Positions 55,225-64,000 of a DNA stretch of 64,000 bases are shown here, piece after piece. The position numbers were made by a program, and so were the translations under genes. The stretch is taken from NCBI RefSeq assembly GCF_900106535.1, contig NZ_FNOH01000015.1, positions 158,586-222,585 on the forward strand. The letters are read 5' to 3'. This DNA is from Myxococcus xanthus (GTDB lineage: Bacteria; Myxococcota; Myxococcia; Myxococcales; Myxococcaceae). The notes beneath the pieces were generated by a model, which saw only the letters and a program-made list of their open reading frames with translations, did not search any database and was not told the origin of the DNA. Each line of letters opens with the position of its first letter. Position 1 is the stretch's first letter.

Positions 55225-55504
55225 GCGAGCTCGTGCCCCCTGTGCTGTTGGGTGGATGTCCTACCTCGGAGCTGTCAATGCCCCGGTTCGGCGTCCGCCC
55301 GGCTGGGATCCAGGCGGGAGGGCGTGAACCCCGGCCGTGCGGACCCTGGTTCCTAGTTAAGAACGCCTGCCCTGCCGCGCAGCCCCGTTCCGCAGGATGC
55401 CTGCCCCCAGCCTGGTGCCCGAACAGGCAGTCAAGGCCCTGAAATTCCAGGGCCAACTCCGGGCCGCACTCAACCGCCGGCGGCCCCGGATTTCTTCCCG
55501 GCCG
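55225..55504. other. Intergenic region with hairpin after acyl-CoA dehydrogenase
   Basis: A 280-bp stretch between the rpsA promoter and the stop of the first acyl-CoA dehydrogenase. It contains one perfect hairpin, GGCCCTG-aaattc-CAGGGCC (55435-55454), which could end transcription from the dehydrogenase operon although only a short T-run follows on that strand. Nothing else was recognised. Confidence 0.4.
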
Positions 55505-56650
55505 TCAGCCCAGGAGCTTGAAGCTCTCGCGGGCGATCACCATCCGCTGCACCTCGCTGGTGCCTTCGTAGATGGTCTGCACGCGGGCGTCGCGGAAGAA
55601 CCGCTCCACCGGGAACTCGTCGATGTAGCCGTAGCCGCCGTGGAGCTGCACGGCCTTGTCGGCCACCTTGTTGCTCATCTCGCTGGCGAAGAGCTTCGCC
55701 ATGGAGGCCTCGCGGGAGAACGGCTGTCCCTTCTCCTTCATCGACGCCGCACGCAGCGTCAGCAGCTCCGCCGCCTCCAACTGCGTCTGCATGTCCGCGA
55801 GCATGAAGCGCGGGCCCTGGAACTCGCCAATGGGCTGGCCGAACGCCTGACGGTCCTTCACGTAGGCCACGGTCGCCTCGAGCGCCGCGCGCCCCACGCC
55901 GCAGGCCTGCGCCGCGATGCCAATGCGCCCACCGTCCAGCGCCACCATGGCCAGCTTGAAGCCCTGCCCTTCGGCGCCCAGCAGGTTCTCCGCCGGAACC
56001 TCGCAGTCCTCGAACGTGAGCGACACCGTGTTCGAGGAGCGCAGGCCCATCTTGTCCTCGTGCTTGCCGATGATGAGCCCCTTCGTCCCGCCTTCGACGA
56101 TGAAGCACGACAAGCCCTTGTTGCCGGCGGGGGACGTGCGTGCCCACACCACCATCACCCCCGCGTACGCGCCGGAGGTGATCCACTGCTTGCTGCCGTT
56201 GAGGACCCACACGTCCCCGCGCCGCACCGCGGTGGTGCGCAGCGCGCCGGGGTCGGAGCCCGCATGGGGCTCGGACAGCGCGAACGAGCCCGCGATGGCC
56301 TCGCCGGACGCCAGCCGCGTCACGTACTTCTCGCGCTGCGCGTCGGTGCCGAACGCGTTGATGAGCTCGCCGCACATGTTGGTGACGGCCATGGCCACCG
56401 ACGTGGACGCGTCGGCCGCGGCCATCTCCATCATCGCCAGCGCATAGGCCACCACGCCGGCCTCCGAACCGCCGTAGCGCGCCGGGAGGTTCACCCCCAG
56501 CAGTCCCATCTCGCCCAACTGCCGGAAGAGGTCCGTGGGAAAGCGCTCTTCGCGGTCCAGTGTCCGGGCCAGGGGGGCCACGCGCTCGCGAGCGAACTTG
56601 CGCGCGGTGTCGCGGATGAGGGTCTGCGTCTCGGTGAGCTCGAGGTTCAC
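55505..56650 (-). CDS. Acyl-CoA dehydrogenase (copy A)
   Basis: A 381-residue flavoprotein of the short/branched-chain acyl-CoA dehydrogenase type. ELTETQTLIRDTARKFARE starts the protein. The FAD-binding segments FALSEPHAGSDP and WITSGAYAG are present, and the helical region GRIGIAAQACGVGRAALEATVAYVKDR. The catalytic Glu lies in QTIYEGTSEVQR near the C-terminus. It introduces the C2-C3 double bond and passes electrons to ETF. The GTG at 56650 is the family start; ATG-like codons upstream give no homology. The chain-length preference cannot be read. It belongs to the run of beta-oxidation genes up to 60634. Confidence 0.93.
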   Translation of the reverse strand: MNLELTETQTLIRDTARKFARERVAPLARTLDREERFPTDLFRQLGEMGLLGVNLPARYGGSEAGVVAYALAMMEMAAADASTSVAMAVTNMCGELINAFGTDAQREKYVTRLASGEAIAGSFALSEPHAGSDPGALRTTAVRRGDVWVLNGSKQWITSGAYAGVMVVWARTSPAGNKGLSCFIVEGGTKGLIIGKHEDKMGLRSSNTVSLTFEDCEVPAENLLGAEGQGFKLAMVALDGGRIGIAAQACGVGRAALEATVAYVKDRQAFGQPIGEFQGPRFMLADMQTQLEAAELLTLRAASMKEKGQPFSREASMAKLFASEMSNKVADKAVQLHGGYGYIDEFPVERFFRDARVQTIYEGTSEVQRMVIARESFKLLG

Positions 56651-56660
56651 GGCGGTTGTC

Positions 56661-57113
56661 CTACTCGATGGCCTTGAGGTTGAACGGGTACTCGATGGGG
56701 CGGTCCGTGCCATCCGGAGGCTTCGGGAAGGTCATGGACGACAGGACGGCCTGTACGCAGTCGTGCAGGCTCGGGTCCTTGAGCGTGCTGGTCTTCTTCA
56801 CCACCCGGGCATCCTTCACCAGACCATTGGCGTCGATGGTGAAGGTCGTCATCAGCCGCCCCTCCACCGTCCGGTCCTTCTCCGCCATGTGGTCCTCGTA
56901 GCACTCCTGGATGCGGCGCTGGTGGTACTGGACGACCTGACGGATGGAGTCGGGCGTGAAGGGCATCCGGTCGACGTCCGGCCCGTCTCGCTTGGCGGGG
57001 GCCGGCGTCGTGGCGGCGGACTTGCCGCCGGTGGGCGCCTTCGCGGGGGCGGCGCCCTGCGCGAGCGCCACCGCCGAGGCCAGGACGACTGCGGAGAGAA
57101 GCGCTCGAGTCAT
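56661..57113 (-). CDS. AgmX/PglI C-terminal domain protein, secreted
   Basis: A 150-residue protein with signal peptide (RALLSAVVLASAVALAQG) and an AgmX/PglI-type C-terminal domain related to TonB C-termini: VVQYHQRRIQECYEDHMAEK, VEGRLMTTFTIDANGLVKDARV, LHDCVQAVLSSMTFPKP. The two cysteines are conserved in the family. M. xanthus AgmX is a gliding-motility protein, and free-standing copies of the domain occur widely in myxobacteria with unknown function. It is unusual to find it wedged between two acyl-CoA dehydrogenase genes, 10 bp from one and 5 bp from the other. ATG at 57113 gives the signal peptide. Confidence 0.82.
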   Translation of the reverse strand: MTRALLSAVVLASAVALAQGAAPAKAPTGGKSAATTPAPAKRDGPDVDRMPFTPDSIRQVVQYHQRRIQECYEDHMAEKDRTVEGRLMTTFTIDANGLVKDARVVKKTSTLKDPSLHDCVQAVLSSMTFPKPPDGTDRPIEYPFNLKAIE

Positions 57114-57118
57114 GACGG

Positions 57119-58257
<1,139 letters not shown>

Positions 58258-58261
<4 letters not shown>

Positions 58262-58965
58262 GGAACCTCCATAATATGAGGGGCTTCCCTCTGGAACAGC
58301 GAAGACGCGGCGCGTGCGCGGAAGCGCGCCGTGGCGTGCCGGTGAGACACCGTCCGGTCGCCTGAGACCCGGGATTCCCCGGGAGTACCCCAGAACATAT
58401 TGAGGGGCACCGTGACGTCGAGGCTGACGTCCAGCCGGTTCCCCTCCCCCGTCCATGCCCGCCGCACGACCACGGACAGGGTCCACGGTACCGTGTCCGG
58501 GTGCCGCTCGATGAAGTCATAGGACAACCCCAGCCCGGCCACGCCCCCCGAACCGTCCCGCCCCCACAGCCCCGCGCCTTCGGCCAACACTCCGAAGCGC
58601 GCTGCGTCAGGAAACGCATACACCCGTGCCCCCGCGAGCATCCGGAAGGCCGTCCGTCCCAGCCGGAGCTGAGGCTCCAGGAACGGCGACACCACCAACG
58701 TGGGCCCTGGCACGTCCAGCGGCGGCAGGGCCCACGGGTGGATGGGCCAGGACAGCACCCAACCCTCCTGGGCACCCGGCCCCCACTCGTAGCGGACGTC
58801 GGGCACGAGCGGCTCCAGGAAGCAGCCCGTGTAGAGGCACAGCGAGCGCTTCCAGGACACCAGTACGGGGGCCCGCCCGTCGTCGTCCTCACCTTCGTCC
58901 GAAGCCTGGGCCGGCACGGCGGCCAGGAGACACGCCAGCAGTCCCCCGGCCGCGAGCCCCTTCAC
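58258..58965 (-). CDS. Unknown exported protein
   Basis: A 235-residue protein with signal peptide (KGLAAGGLLACLLAAVPAQA). The mature part has an aromatic and glycine-rich, strand-like pattern (VSWKRSLCLYTGCFLEPLVPDV, FRMLAGARVYAF, GLGLSYDFIERHPDTVPWTLSVVV) that could be a small outer-membrane barrel or a beta-sandwich; this is a guess from composition. Two close cysteines (CLYTGC) could form a disulphide. No family recognised. GTG start at 58965. It is embedded in the beta-oxidation operon, 4 bp away from the hydratase stop and overlapping the dehydrogenase start. Confidence 0.65.
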
Positions 58966-58969
58966 CGCG

Positions 58970-59746
58970 CTACTTCCCGGTGAAGGTCGCGGGGCGCTTC
59001 TCCAGGAAGGCCTTCATGCCTTCGCGCTGGTCCTCGGAGCCGAACAGGTCGCCGAAGGCCTTGCGCTCGATGTCGTTCGCCGCGCGCAGGTCCTGGTCGG
59101 CGCCGGCCTCGATGACCTGCTTGGCCTTGGAGATGGCCAGCGGGCTGTTCTTGACGATCTTCTCCGCCACGGCGCGGCAGTGCGCGAGCAGGCCGTCCGC
59201 GGGGAGGACCTCCAGCACCATGCCAATCTCCTTCGCCTTCGCCGCGTCGATGCGGTCGCCGGTGAAGATGAGCTCCTTGGCGCGGGCGCGGCCCACCACG
59301 CGGGTGAGGCGCTGGGTGCCGCCGAAGCCGGGGATGACGCCCAGGCCGACTTCCGGCAGGCCGAGCTTGGCCTTCTCGGAGGCGTAGATGAAGTCACAGG
59401 CCAGGGCCAGCTCGGAGCCGCCGCCGAGCGCGAAGCCATTCACGGCCGCGATGGTCGGAATGGGCAGCGCCTCCAGCGCGGCCATGACCCGGTGCCCCAG
59501 GGCGCCGAACTCCTGGGCCTGCGCGTCGGTGAGCGCGGCCATCTCCGCGATGTCCGCGCCCGCGACGAAGGCCTTCTCGCCGCCGCCGGTGACGATGAGG
59601 ACGCGCACGTCCGCGGGAAGGGACTTCAGCGCGGACTCAAGCTCCTGCAGCGTCTTCGTGTTGAGGGCGTTGAGCGCCTTGGGGCGGTCGATGAAGAGGG
59701 TCGCGATGGCGCCCTCCTGCTCCAGCCGGATGTTCTCGTAGGCCAT
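58970..59746 (-). CDS. Enoyl-CoA hydratase (crotonase family)
   Basis: A 258-residue crotonase-fold protein. The oxyanion hole region AGADIAEMA and GFALGGGSELALACD are present. Both catalytic glutamates are kept: Glu112 (GSELA) and Glu132 (LPEVGLG), so it should be an active hydratase rather than another crotonase variant. It hydrates trans-2-enoyl-CoA to 3-hydroxyacyl-CoA. It lies 39 bp downstream of the 3-hydroxyacyl-CoA dehydrogenase, the next enzyme of the pathway. Confidence 0.94.
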   Translation of the reverse strand: MAYENIRLEQEGAIATLFIDRPKALNALNTKTLQELESALKSLPADVRVLIVTGGGEKAFVAGADIAEMAALTDAQAQEFGALGHRVMAALEALPIPTIAAVNGFALGGGSELALACDFIYASEKAKLGLPEVGLGVIPGFGGTQRLTRVVGRARAKELIFTGDRIDAAKAKEIGMVLEVLPADGLLAHCRAVAEKIVKNSPLAISKAKQVIEAGADQDLRAANDIERKAFGDLFGSEDQREGMKAFLEKRPATFTGK

Positions 59747-59785
59747 GTTCGAGGCTCCTGGGGTGGAAGTGGGTAACCGCGAGGC

Positions 59786-60634
59786 TCAGTACTTGTAGAA
59801 GCCGCGGCCGTTCTTCTTGCCGTACCAGCCGGCCTCCACGTACTGCCGCAGCAGGGGGCTTGGGCGGTACTTGGGGTCGCCCAGGCCCTTGTGGAGCACC
59901 TCGGCGATGTAGAGCACGGTGTCCAGGCCGATGAAGTCCGCCAACTGCAGCGGGCCCATGGGCTGGTTGGTGCCCAGTTTCATCGCGGTGTCGATGTCCT
60001 CGACGGAGCCCAGGCCCTCCATGACGGCGAAGCAGGCCTCGTTGAGCATGGGGATGAGGATGCGGTTGACGATGAAGCCCGGGTAGTCCTTGGAGACCAC
60101 CGTCGTCTTGCCCATCTTCTCCGCGAGGACCCGCGTGGTGGCGTACGTCTCATCGGACGTGGCGGCGCCGCGGATGATCTCCACGAGCTGCATCACCGGC
60201 ACCGGGTTCATGAAGTGCATGCCGATGACGGACTCGGGGCGCTTGGTATACGCGGCGATCCGGGTGATGGGGATGGACGACGTGTTGGTGGCGAGCACGC
60301 CGCCCGGGCGCACGATTTCGTCCAGGTCCAGGAAGATGCCGCGCTTGAGGCCCTCGCTCTCCGTCACGGCCTCGACGGCGAAGTCCACGTCCTTGGCGTC
60401 GGTGACCTTCGTCACGGTGAGGAGGTTGGCCTCGGCGGCCTGCTGCTTCGCGGCGTCGAGCTTGCCCTTCTCCACCAGCTTCTTCAGGCCGGCGCGGATG
60501 CGGTCGGCGCCCTTGGCGAGCCCCGCCTCGGAGACGTCCGCCAGCGTGACGCGAAGGCCTGCGACGAGTGCCACCTGCGCGATGCCCGCGCCCATCTGCC
60601 CTGCCCCGACGACGACAATGTGTTCCGTTGCCAT
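59786..60634 (-). CDS. 3-hydroxybutyryl-CoA dehydrogenase
   Basis: A 282-residue NAD-dependent 3-hydroxyacyl-CoA dehydrogenase of the monofunctional short type (Hbd / PaaH). The NAD-binding motif GAGQMGAGIA (9-18) opens the Rossmann domain, followed by NTSSIPITRIA and the catalytic His in GMHFMNPVPVMQLVEII. The C-terminal domain has NRILIPMLNEACF and GPLQLADFIGLD. Length and domain content match Hbd from clostridia and proteobacteria. NAD is preferred judging by the acidic residue after strand 2 (LADVSE), but that is inference. Confidence 0.94.
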   Translation of the reverse strand: MATEHIVVVGAGQMGAGIAQVALVAGLRVTLADVSEAGLAKGADRIRAGLKKLVEKGKLDAAKQQAAEANLLTVTKVTDAKDVDFAVEAVTESEGLKRGIFLDLDEIVRPGGVLATNTSSIPITRIAAYTKRPESVIGMHFMNPVPVMQLVEIIRGAATSDETYATTRVLAEKMGKTTVVSKDYPGFIVNRILIPMLNEACFAVMEGLGSVEDIDTAMKLGTNQPMGPLQLADFIGLDTVLYIAEVLHKGLGDPKYRPSPLLRQYVEAGWYGKKNGRGFYKY

Positions 60635-60710
60635 GACGTGTACGCACCTCTTGGGTCGGAAAGCGTGAAGTACGGCGTGCGGGCGGCCTTAGCCCACGCC
60701 CCCAGGTCGG

Positions 60711-61154
60711 TCAACGAACTGCGGCGGGCAACTGAAGCTGCTGGACGATGTACTGCCCTTCGCCGACGACGAGCTCCGTCTCCAGGCGCACCCGGGCGTC
60801 GGTGCCCTCACGTTTCACGAAGAGCGACGCGTCCCAGGTGCCCTCGGGCAGGTCCACCTTGTACGTGAGCTCAGGCGGTGGCCCCGAGGGGAAGAACCGC
60901 TCCTCGCGCTTGATGAGCTGGCCTTCCGGGTCGGAGATCTGCAGGTCCACGGCGCGCACGGAGGCCCAGCCCGGGCCCGCGAGTTGGAAGGCGACGTCGC
61001 GCTCGGGGGTGCCCGTCACCTGCCACAGGTAGAGGCCGAGGGCGACGAGCAGGAGCAGCGGCAGCCGCTTGGCCAGCGCGCTCTTGCGTTCGTTCGGACG
61101 CGGAGGCGGCGCGGCGCTCGAGGGGGACTCAGCGGGAGGGGGCGTGTCCGCCAC
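60711..61154 (-). CDS. Unknown single-pass membrane protein
   Basis: A 147-residue protein: Pro-rich N-terminus, one membrane helix (LPLLLLVALGLYLWQV, about residues 31-46) and an outer beta-rich domain of about 100 residues (VAFQLAGPGWASVRAVDLQ, WDASLFVKREG) ending QLQLPAAVR. No family recognised. It is 2 bp from the next gene upstream (61157-61666) and 76 bp from hbd, so it belongs to the same transcript. A role in the cell envelope is likely from the topology only. Confidence 0.65.
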   Translation of the reverse strand: MADTPPPAESPSSAAPPPRPNERKSALAKRLPLLLLVALGLYLWQVTGTPERDVAFQLAGPGWASVRAVDLQISDPEGQLIKREERFFPSGPPPELTYKVDLPEGTWDASLFVKREGTDARVRLETELVVGEGQYIVQQLQLPAAVR

Positions 61155-61156
61155 CG

Positions 61157-61666
61157 TTACTCCTTCTTGGTGCGCTTCGCGCTGGGGCGCTTCGCGTTGA
61201 GCTCGGAGATGACGACGCTGGGCGTAGCGGACCGGCGGGACCTGGTGGGCTCGGCGGGGGCTTCCGACCCGGAGGGCTTCTCCTCCTTCTCGGGAGGCAC
61301 CAGGCGGATCTGCGCCTTGATCTCCACCGTCATGCCGGACATGAGCTTGAGGAACTCGTCGCGGAGCTTCTCGGACTGGAGGAAGCGGCGGAGCTCCTCG
61401 GTGACGGCGCGCGTCACCTCGTCCTTGGTCTTCTCGGCCTGACCGAGGATGAAGCCCAGGGCTTCCTTGGGGAGTTTGAGCTGGCCTGCGAGGTTGCGGA
61501 TGCCCTCTTCCGTCATGAAGAGGGCACCCAGGCCGGCCACGGCCATGCGGCGGACGAACTCCGGAACGAAGCCCGCGGGCCCGTTGGAGCCACTGGATCG
61601 GTCCTGCCGTTCATCTTCGTCGAGCAGCGGATCGGGCGGGAAGTCGTCGTTGCCGGCCGGGGCCAT
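61157..61666 (-). CDS. Unknown acidic-helical protein, operon with Mrp
   Basis: A 169-residue protein with an acidic unstructured N-terminus (PPDPLLDEDERQD), a central hydrophobic and amphipathic helix (FVRRMAVAGLGALFMTEEGIRNLAGQL), a helical segment (FILGQAEKTKDEVTRAVTEELRRFL) and a charged tail. The pattern of a short helical bundle with Thr/Glu-rich helices resembles phasin-like or PHA-granule-associated proteins, but I do not recognise a family. It starts 16 bp after the Mrp stop. Co-expression with fatty-acid enzymes makes an association with lipid or PHA bodies conceivable. Confidence 0.6.
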   Translation of the reverse strand: MAPAGNDDFPPDPLLDEDERQDRSSGSNGPAGFVPEFVRRMAVAGLGALFMTEEGIRNLAGQLKLPKEALGFILGQAEKTKDEVTRAVTEELRRFLQSEKLRDEFLKLMSGMTVEIKAQIRLVPPEKEEKPSGSEAPAEPTRSRRSATPSVVISELNAKRPSAKRTKKE

Positions 61667-61682
61667 GATGTCTCCTCGATAG

Positions 61683-62768
61683 TTAGCGGGCCTGCATCAC
61701 CGGCAGCGGAACGCTCTTGATGCTCTGGGCAGACACGCGCCCTGCGACGTTCCGCGCGACTTCCTGGAAGGCCTTCGCCTCCGGGCTGTCCTTGGCCCCC
61801 ACGACCACCGGAACGCCGGAGTCTCCAGACTCCCGCACCTTCAGGTCCAGCGGGATTTCACCGAGGAATGGAATCCCGAACATCTGCGCGGCCTTGCGGC
61901 CGCCGCCGTGGTTGAAGATGGCCGTGGTGTGCGAGCAGTTCGGGCAGACGAACTGGCTCATGTTCTCCACGATGCCCAGCACGGGGATGTGGACCTTGTC
62001 GAACATCTGCTTGGCGCGAACCACGTCGGCGAGCGCCACGTCCTGCGGCGTCGTGACGAGCACCGCGCCCGCGGCCCGGACGGACTGGGACAGCGTGAGG
62101 GCCACGTCACCGGTGCCGGGCGGCAGGTCGAGGACGAGGTAGTCGAGCTCGCCCCAGTTCACGTCCCGGACGAGCTGCATCAGCGCGCCGTGGAGCATGG
62201 GGCCGCGCCAGATGAGCGCCTGGTCGGCCTCCACGAGGAAGCCGATGGACATGACCTTGAGGCCGTGGGCCTCAAGCGGGTTGAGCGACTTGCCGTCCGG
62301 GCTGACGGGGCGCTTGTCGCCCAGGCCGGTCATCAGGGGGACGGAGGGGCCGTAGAAGTCCGCGTCGAGCAGGCCCACCTTGGCGCCGTGCTGGGCCAGG
62401 GCCGTGGCGAGGTTGAGGGCGACGGTGGACTTGCCCACCCCGCCCTTCCCCGCGCCGACGAGGATGATGTTCTTGACCTGGGGAAGCAGCGCGCCAGCGG
62501 GCATGCCCCCGCCGGCCGGGCGGACCCGGGCGCCCCACTCGATGTCGAAGGACTTGAGGCCGGGGACGGCCTTGAGGGCGGCCTCGGAGTCGGCCTGGAT
62601 CTTCCCCTTCATGGGGCAGGCAGGCGTGGTGAGCTCGATCTTGAGTTTCGCGGTGTCCCCACTGACGTGGATGTCCTTCACCATTCCCGCCTTCACCAGA
62701 TCGATGTGAAGCTCGGGATCCATCACCTTCGACATCGCAGCGAGGATGTCGGCCTGGGTAACGCTCAT
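61683..62768 (-). CDS. Mrp/NBP35 family Fe-S carrier ATPase
   Basis: A 361-residue P-loop ATPase that carries and transfers Fe-S clusters (ApbC/Mrp). The N-terminal MIP18/DUF59 domain (VMDPELHIDLVKAGMVKDIHV) is followed by the deviant Walker A GKGGVGKS (107-114), the switch DADFYGPSVPLM, and the CPNC motif (VCPNCSHTTAIF) that binds the bridging cluster. It is the first gene of the long minus-strand run that includes the beta-oxidation enzymes. The flavin dehydrogenases themselves do not need Fe-S, but the ETF:quinone oxidoreductase does, so co-expression is at least plausible. Confidence 0.92.
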   Translation of the reverse strand: MSVTQADILAAMSKVMDPELHIDLVKAGMVKDIHVSGDTAKLKIELTTPACPMKGKIQADSEAALKAVPGLKSFDIEWGARVRPAGGGMPAGALLPQVKNIILVGAGKGGVGKSTVALNLATALAQHGAKVGLLDADFYGPSVPLMTGLGDKRPVSPDGKSLNPLEAHGLKVMSIGFLVEADQALIWRGPMLHGALMQLVRDVNWGELDYLVLDLPPGTGDVALTLSQSVRAAGAVLVTTPQDVALADVVRAKQMFDKVHIPVLGIVENMSQFVCPNCSHTTAIFNHGGGRKAAQMFGIPFLGEIPLDLKVRESGDSGVPVVVGAKDSPEAKAFQEVARNVAGRVSAQSIKSVPLPVMQAR

Positions 62769-63094
62769 CAGGACACCTGAAACCTTTGGAAAACGGGCGG
62801 TTGTCAGCCGCCAACGGGCGCGGAATCTGCCAGCCCAGGGGGGGCTGTCAACGTCGTTTAACGGGGCTGTACGCCCAGCGCACCCTGTAGGTCTCGGGAA
62901 CGGAGGCCGACTGTCAGCCCGCTGAACGGGCCTATCAGGAGGGCTGGTGCGGGGCCCAGACGGAGGGACGAGGGCACTGAGGGCTTCTCGATTGCTGAGT
63001 TGCGGCCATCACGTCTTCGATCGCGCGCCGAACCGCACGGTCGTTGCCCACATAAAAGCACGCTTCCTGTTGTGTCTACGCGGACGTGCGCGTT
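62769..63094. other. Intergenic region before IS66 remnant
   Basis: A 326-bp stretch upstream of the Mrp gene. No gene with support on either strand. Short inverted stretches (GGCGG-ttgtca-GCCGCC near 62794) occur just upstream of Mrp and may belong to its leader. It should contain the promoter of the operon; no strong sigma-70 match was found. Confidence 0.4.
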
Positions 63095-63312
63095 GAGGGC
63101 GGCGGCCTTGGGCCGCAAAAGACCTTCTTTTCGTAGGCCACGAGGCTGCCGGGGAGAACCTGGTCGGCCTCTACGCGCTGGTGGCCACTTGCGAGGCCAA
63201 CGGCGTCAATCCCGGGGCGTACCTGGCCAACATGCCGCTGCGGGTGCAGACGCACCCCAACTCGCGCATCGGTTAGCTGCTGCCCCACGAGAGGAAGCGG
63301 CGACGCGTCGAC
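63095..63312 (+). pseudogene. Decayed IS66-type transposase C-terminal fragment
   Basis: The conceptual translation at 63130-63276 reads FVGHEAAGENLVGLYALVA, then TCEANGVNPGAYLANM and PLRVQTHPNSRIG, which is the conserved C-terminal part of IS66 (Tnp_IS66 C) transposases. The preceding ALGRK is in another frame (frameshift near 63118), and a TAG at 63274 replaces the Glu codon before LLPHE, after which the frame continues with ERKRRRVDAP. So it is a 3' remnant with a frameshift and a stop. No ends or target duplications of the element were found. Confidence 0.75.
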
Positions 63313-63386
63313 GCCCCGTCCGATTCAACCCTCCAGCCCAGCCACTGAACAGCTCGCTTCTCGCGACGTTCGCTAAACACGGCCAT

Positions 63387-63411
63387 CCTCCGTCCGAAAC
63401 CTCTTCGGAGG
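63387..63411 (-). terminator. Possible hairpin after immunity-like gene
   Basis: CCTCCG (63387-63392) pairs with CGGAGG (63406-63411), with an inner imperfect CCGAA/TTCGG stem, 14 bp past the stop of the minus-strand immunity-like frame. No clear T-run. Confidence 0.3.
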
Positions 63412-63424
63412 GGAGATGTGAGCC

Positions 63425-63730
63425 CTACAAGGAATCGGCCCCCTCGCCAAGGATCTGCGCTAGGCGTGCCCTATCTTCTGGATGGTCTTTCACATACATT
63501 CTGCACGCCTCCAGCAGGAACATTTGAAACACGGGCTCCTCCACCACCACAACATCCTCATACAACGAAAACCGGACGCCTTCGAACTCTTGCTCCCAGG
63601 GCTCTAAACCTCCCGGGAATTCACATTGAGCGCCATCAATCCCCGCCCCCACCCTCGCTACGAGTTGTCGAATCTTCTCAACAAATCCACGCTCACTTAT
63701 TGAGTTGAAGAATGCTTGGACTGGGAACAA
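63425..63730 (-). CDS. CdiI-type ribonuclease-toxin immunity-like protein, 5' end doubtful
   Basis: The 101-residue frame starts at a TTG (63730) and reads VQAFFNSISERGFVEKIR, GIDGAQCEFPGGLEPWEQEF and YVKDHPEDRARLAQILGE. From memory this resembles the CdiI_4 type of immunity proteins that protect against contact-delivered ribonuclease toxins. The same frame stays open upstream to about 63850 (KKLFPEILGATIPKRL, VGDDDPLF) with no ATG or GTG, up to the stop of an IS630-type transposase gene, so the native start may have been lost by the insertion. The codon use and base composition (near 50 percent G+C) differ from the rest of the window and indicate transfer. No toxin gene is visible. Confidence 0.6.
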   Translation of the reverse strand: MFPVQAFFNSISERGFVEKIRQLVARVGAGIDGAQCEFPGGLEPWEQEFEGVRFSLYEDVVVVEEPVFQMFLLEACRMYVKDHPEDRARLAQILGEGADSL

Positions 63731-63849
63731 TGGGTCGTCATCCCCAACGAGATTAAGTCTCTTCGGAATGGTGGCACCTAAAATTTCGGGAAAAAGCTTC
63801 TTACTGCGCCTGACGTATCTAAACGCCCGATCATGAATCTCGCACGCGC

Positions 63850-64000
63850 TCAGGCGGCGTGTCGCAGATGGACCATGCGGAGGATAGGACTGGCACGCCG
63901 CTGGACGTTGCGAGCGTGCAGGTAGGCATGGACGCGCCGCATGAGCTTCTGGAGGGTGCGGCAGCGATGGTTGCGAGTGACGTTGGCGTGGAGGTCCAGC
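63850..64000 (-). CDS. IS630-type transposase, C-terminal part, runs off window
   Basis: The last 49 codons of a transposase frame on the minus strand: LDLHANVTRNHRCRTLQKL, then LMRRVHAYLHARN and ending RMVHLRHAA with stop TGA at 63850-63852. The NVTRNHRC-RT phrase followed by a helical tail is typical for the C-terminal end of IS630-family transposases. The 5' end lies beyond base 64000. The stop codon overlaps the open frame of the immunity-like gene, so the element probably inserted into or next to it. Confidence 0.7.
   Translation of the reverse strand, partial: LDLHANVTRNHRCRTLQKLMRRVHAYLHARNVQRRASPILRMVHLRHAA

Noticed and set aside
62858..63118. Small minus-strand frame upstream of Mrp
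   Set aside because: No motif, no ribosome-binding site, and it overlaps the recognisable IS66 fragment.

Overview
The window is high-GC DNA (roughly 68 percent G+C by eye, with strong G/C at third codon positions). It has the gene content of a myxobacterium, most likely Myxococcus or a close relative. The signs are myxobacterial paralogous PilZ domains (TIGR02266 type), an AgmX/PglI C-terminal domain protein, many small lipoproteins, WD40 proteins and a very large NRPS. Assignments rest on reading motifs; no database search was possible.

Layout. 1-6.4 kb, plus strand: era (5' end outside the window), der, a YfgM-like TPR protein, a BamB-like lipoprotein, a Nudix hydrolase, an RNase H-like exonuclease and a DUF3014 protein. 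6.4-12.2 kb: a lipoprotein, an orphan duplicated ABC permease and a secreted S46 dipeptidyl-peptidase. 12.3-16.1 kb: the GMP branch genes guaA and guaB on the minus strand, separated by a plus-strand lipoprotein. 16.3-18.6 kb: an unusual PilZ-Hsp70 fusion. 18.8-37.6 kb: one 6268-residue NRPS with the order FAAL-ACP, five C-A-PCP modules, TE. This is a complete lipopentapeptide assembly line in one polypeptide, and its first residue is predicted to be serine. 37.6-47.8 kb, minus strand: a patatin-like lipase that overlaps the NRPS tail, DedA, a cyclic-nucleotide-binding protein, a gamma carbonic anhydrase, miaB, a small unknown protein, a CoxE-like VWA protein, an RlmD-type rRNA methyltransferase and a PilZ protein. 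47.9-50.5 kb: both subunits of a 3-oxoacid CoA-transferase plus a thiolase (acetoacetate / ketone-body use). 50.7-55.1 kb: a WD40 lipoprotein and rpsA. 55.5-62.8 kb: a minus-strand run of two acyl-CoA dehydrogenases, an enoyl-CoA hydratase and a 3-hydroxyacyl-CoA dehydrogenase (three of the four beta-oxidation steps; the thiolase lies about 5 kb away), mixed with small unknown proteins and led by an Mrp-type Fe-S carrier ATPase.

62.8-64.0 kb is different in character. It holds a decayed IS66 transposase fragment, a lower-GC CdiI-type immunity-like reading frame without a clear start, and the 3' end of an IS630-type transposase that runs off the window. This is a small mobile scar at the edge of an otherwise conserved chromosomal region.

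The main points of interest are the single-gene FAAL-NRPS with signs of internal module duplication, the PilZ-Hsp70 fusion with no lid domain, a 34-bp AT-rich near-palindrome upstream of the VWA operon, and the orphan immunity-like frame between two insertion-sequence remnants.
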